Positions 5,452 through 6,844 of a stretch of DNA of 6,844 nt are shown one piece after another. The stretch covers positions 1-6,844 of the forward strand of contig CACZON010000092.1 in assembly GCA_902782805.1 (NCBI GenBank), given 5' to 3'. The stretch's first letter is position 1. The number at the start of each line of letters is the position of its first letter. The notes below the pieces were generated by a model. It was not told where the DNA came from and did no database searches. It was given only the letters and a program-made list of their open reading frames with translations. Source of the stretch: Oscillospiraceae bacterium. Its GTDB lineage: Bacteria > Bacillota > Clostridia > Oscillospirales > Acutalibacteraceae. The position numbers were made by a program, and so were the translations under genes.

Positions 5452-5949
5452 ATGGCACAGAGCGCAGAAGCTTACGATTTCGAGTTGTTCGAAGGCTCGG
5501 CAGTTCGCAGAAGAAGAGTGGAAGAAGCCCCTCAGCAAGTCGTCCGCGAACCGGAAATCCTCGAATTTACCGCGCCGAAAAAACGCGCGGCAGCCTTGCC
5601 GAAGTTCCTTAAAATGCTGGCGGTCGTCCTCTGCGGCGCCATCGTATTCTCTCTCGCGGCGAGCCTGCTTTACAGCCAGGCAAAGCTGACAGAGGCTTCG
5701 GAAAGCCTTTCGGATACCCGGCAGGTGCTTCTCGAGCAGCAGAGCGTTGAAACGCAGCTTCGCTCGAGACTTACGGAAAAATATACGGAGGAATTCGTTG
5801 AAAGCTACGTTGCCTCGAACTACAACATGCGCAAGGCGACGCAGAGCCAGATCCAGTATTTCTCGGTCTATCAGAACGACCTTGGAAAGGTCATTCAATC
5901 GGAGGAAGGCGGACCGATCGCACGCTTTTTGCGTTCGATCTTCGGCTGA
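5452..5949 (+). CDS. ftsL: FtsL-like bitopic cell-division protein
   Basis: FtsL-type proteins are single-pass membrane proteins that join DivIB/FtsQ and DivIC/FtsB in activating septal wall synthesis. The 165-residue protein has a charged cytoplasmic N-terminus (RRRRVEE at 19-25, PKKR at 42-45) and one membrane helix at about 54-75. An external helix of about 76-115, probably coiled coil (QAKLTEASESLSDTR), is followed by a conserved-looking block around MRKATQSQIQYF (126-137). Sequence conservation in this family is low, so the call rests on topology and position between rsmH and pbp. It is longer than Bacillus FtsL, with an extended N-terminus and a C-terminal tail (GGPIARFLRSIFG). A DivIC-like or otherwise lineage-specific identity is possible. 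The start is ATG 5452. Confidence 0.78.
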   Translation: MAQSAEAYDFELFEGSAVRRRRVEEAPQQVVREPEILEFTAPKKRAAALPKFLKMLAVVLCGAIVFSLAASLLYSQAKLTEASESLSDTRQVLLEQQSVETQLRSRLTEKYTEEFVESYVASNYNMRKATQSQIQYFSVYQNDLGKVIQSEEGGPIARFLRSIFG

Positions 5950-6065
5950 GTACTAAAAACACGGCGCAAAGCAATATACATGAACAAGGGGGAGTTGGGA
6001 TGAAACATCTTAACTCTCATTTTGTGATTTATGGGGAACGTTGATCGAAAGGAGGATCGTGTGCT
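5950..6065 (+). other. ftsL-pbp gap with two overlapping mini-ORFs
   Basis: The 116 bases are long for this normally tight gene junction. ATG 5980 opens a 7-codon frame (MNKGELG) whose stop overlaps ATG 6000 as ATGA. The second frame encodes 14 residues (MKHLNSHFVIYGER) and ends at 6044, four bases before the pbp ribosome-binding tract. A GGGGGAG tract (5988-5994) sits 5 bases before ATG 6000. I see no terminator and no convincing promoter. Translation of either frame is unproven; they may be chance. Confidence 0.3.
6050..6055 (+). promoter_or_regulatory. Ribosome-binding site that supports the TTG start of pbp
   Basis: AGGAGG (within AAAGGAGG from 6048) lies 10 bases before TTG 6066. An in-frame TGA at 6042-6044 excludes any earlier start. 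The next in-frame ATG (6090) is 34 bases from this site, too far to be served by it. Confidence 0.78.
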
Positions 6066-6844
6066 TTGGCAAAGGGAACAACGGTAAGAATGTGGAAACG
6101 CGCGACGATCGTGATGATCGCCGTCGTATTTCTCGGCTTCGGGATCGCATTCGCGAGCGTCTTCAAGGTTGCGATTGTCGACGGAAAAGAACTGCAGGAG
6201 CGCGCGATCGATCAAACGCTCCGCAATACCCCTCTGAGCGCGAAGCGCGGCTCGATCTACGACGCAAACGGCGCCGTTCTGGCGGAGAGCGCGAGCGTCT
6301 GGACGGTGATCCTCGAGCCGGCGTATATCAAAGACGACGAAACACGGCTTCTGATCGCGAAGGGCCTCTCCGAAATCCTCGACATGGACGAGGAGAAGAT
6401 CCTCGAGAAAACGAAGCTGCAAAACTACTATACCTACCTCAAGCGCGAGGTGGAAACCGACGTCAAGGATCAGATCCTGAAATTTATCGCCGATAACGAG
6501 ATCTCAAAGGGCATCGTCCTTGAGGAAGCCTACAAGCGCTATTATCCGAACGGCTCGGTCGGCTCGGTCGTGCTCGGCTTTACCGGAACGGATAACCAGG
6601 GCCTCTCCGGCCTCGAAGCGCAGTACGACGCCGAGCTCTCCGGAACCGCCGGAAAGCTCGTAACGGCGAAAAACGCGATCGGCACCAACATGCCGTTCGA
6701 ATACGAACAGAATATCCCCGCGAAAGACGGTTATAATTTAAAGCTTTCCATCGACAAAAACGTTCAGGCGGTTCTTGAGAAATACCTCGAGGAAGGCATC
6801 CGCAACAGCCTCGTGGCAAACGGTGCCACGGCGATCCTGATGGA
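6066..6844 (+). CDS. Class B penicillin-binding protein (FtsI/PBP2B or SpoVD), 5' part
   Basis: The gene runs off the window after 259 codons. The start is TTG 6066, read as Met, giving AKGTTVRMWKRA. A single membrane anchor follows at about 13-37, so the protein is held in the membrane with its body outside. The non-penicillin-binding dimer domain shows RGSIYDANGAVLA (61-73), YYPNGSVGSVVLGF (159-172) and GLSGLEAQYDAELSG (179-193), then LKLSIDKNVQAVLEKYL (225-241), which leads into the transpeptidase domain. The catalytic SxxK, SxN and KTG motifs and any PASTA domains lie beyond the end. Class B PBPs cross-link septal or spore-cortex peptidoglycan. With ftsL upstream, a septal FtsI/PBP2B role is likely. 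SpoVD sits at the same place in sporulating Firmicutes and cannot be excluded without the C-terminus. Confidence 0.94.
   Translation, partial: MAKGTTVRMWKRATIVMIAVVFLGFGIAFASVFKVAIVDGKELQERAIDQTLRNTPLSAKRGSIYDANGAVLAESASVWTVILEPAYIKDDETRLLIAKGLSEILDMDEEKILEKTKLQNYYTYLKREVETDVKDQILKFIADNEISKGIVLEEAYKRYYPNGSVGSVVLGFTGTDNQGLSGLEAQYDAELSGTAGKLVTAKNAIGTNMPFEYEQNIPAKDGYNLKLSIDKNVQAVLEKYLEEGIRNSLVANGATAILM

Noticed and set aside
3895..5898. A 667-codon open frame on the minus strand opposite mraZ, rsmH and ftsL
   Set aside because: The three sense genes happen to share one reading frame and avoid TTA, CTA and TCA codons, so the antisense register lacks stops. It runs through the mraZ promoter and operator and across three confident genes, with no recognisable domain.
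5975..5982. SigE-like -10 (ATACA) before pbp, which would favour SpoVD
   Set aside because: The final base does not match and no convincing -35 element lies at the right distance.
6041..6496. Plus-strand open frame of 151 codons over the start of the PBP gene
   Set aside because: It is an Arg-rich shadow in another frame; the overlapping frame from TTG 6066 carries clear PBP motifs.
1..6844. Mobile elements, CRISPR arrays, tRNA/rRNA genes or a novel defence system
   Set aside because: The window is filled by conserved housekeeping genes in familiar order. I saw no transposase, no long terminal repeats, no regularly spaced repeat-spacer units and no tRNA-like folds.

Overview
The window is a housekeeping stretch of a Gram-positive bacterium with every gene on the + strand. 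Three things point to Clostridia, probably a moderately GC-rich gut lineage of the Oscillospirales or a related order. These are the cell-division start mraZ-rsmH-ftsL-pbp, the RsmH with a cysteine-rich clostridial insert, and a coiled-coil 'ATPase-like' gene directly after coaD. The taxonomic placement is an inference from gene order and protein motifs, because no 16S or other marker is present. I see no mobile element, CRISPR array, tRNA or rRNA.

Layout from left to right. (1) Bases 1-213 are the 3' end of an HPr/Crh-family phosphocarrier gene, closed by a clean intrinsic terminator (226-251). (2) uvrC (287-2125), complete, encodes the nucleotide-excision-repair incision nuclease. (3) A strong promoter begins at the first base after the uvrC stop. 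It drives a tightly packed operon, rsmD-coaD-coiled-coil gene (2188-3697), in which each junction is a 4-base ATGA overlap. The operon ends in two hairpins, the second a classical terminator (3713-3787). (4) A 356-base AT-rich intergenic region (3698-4053) holds that terminator pair, a perfect 26-base palindrome, a strong promoter (TTGCAA-17-TATAAT) and four GTG-containing direct repeats at exact 10-base spacing. I read the repeats as the MraZ operator. (5) The division and cell-wall operon follows: mraZ (4054-4473), rsmH (4489-5427), an ftsL-like gene (5452-5949) and the start of a class B penicillin-binding protein (6066 to the window end, truncated).

How the parts work together. The middle operon joins rRNA modification (RsmD) and coenzyme A synthesis (CoaD) to a soluble coiled-coil protein of unknown role. 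The right-hand operon is the start of the dcw cluster. Its first product, MraZ, probably represses its own promoter through the 10-base repeats, followed by a 16S rRNA methyltransferase, a bitopic divisome protein and a septal or spore-cortex transpeptidase. Three start sites needed correction from the longest reading frame: mraZ (ATG 4054, not GTG 3994), ftsL (ATG 5452, not GTG 5443) and pbp (TTG 6066).

I did not find an undescribed multi-gene system. The points most worth a second look are the operator, the palindrome that insulates the dcw operon, the uncharacterised coiled-coil gene, and the 116-base gap before pbp with two overlapping mini-ORFs.
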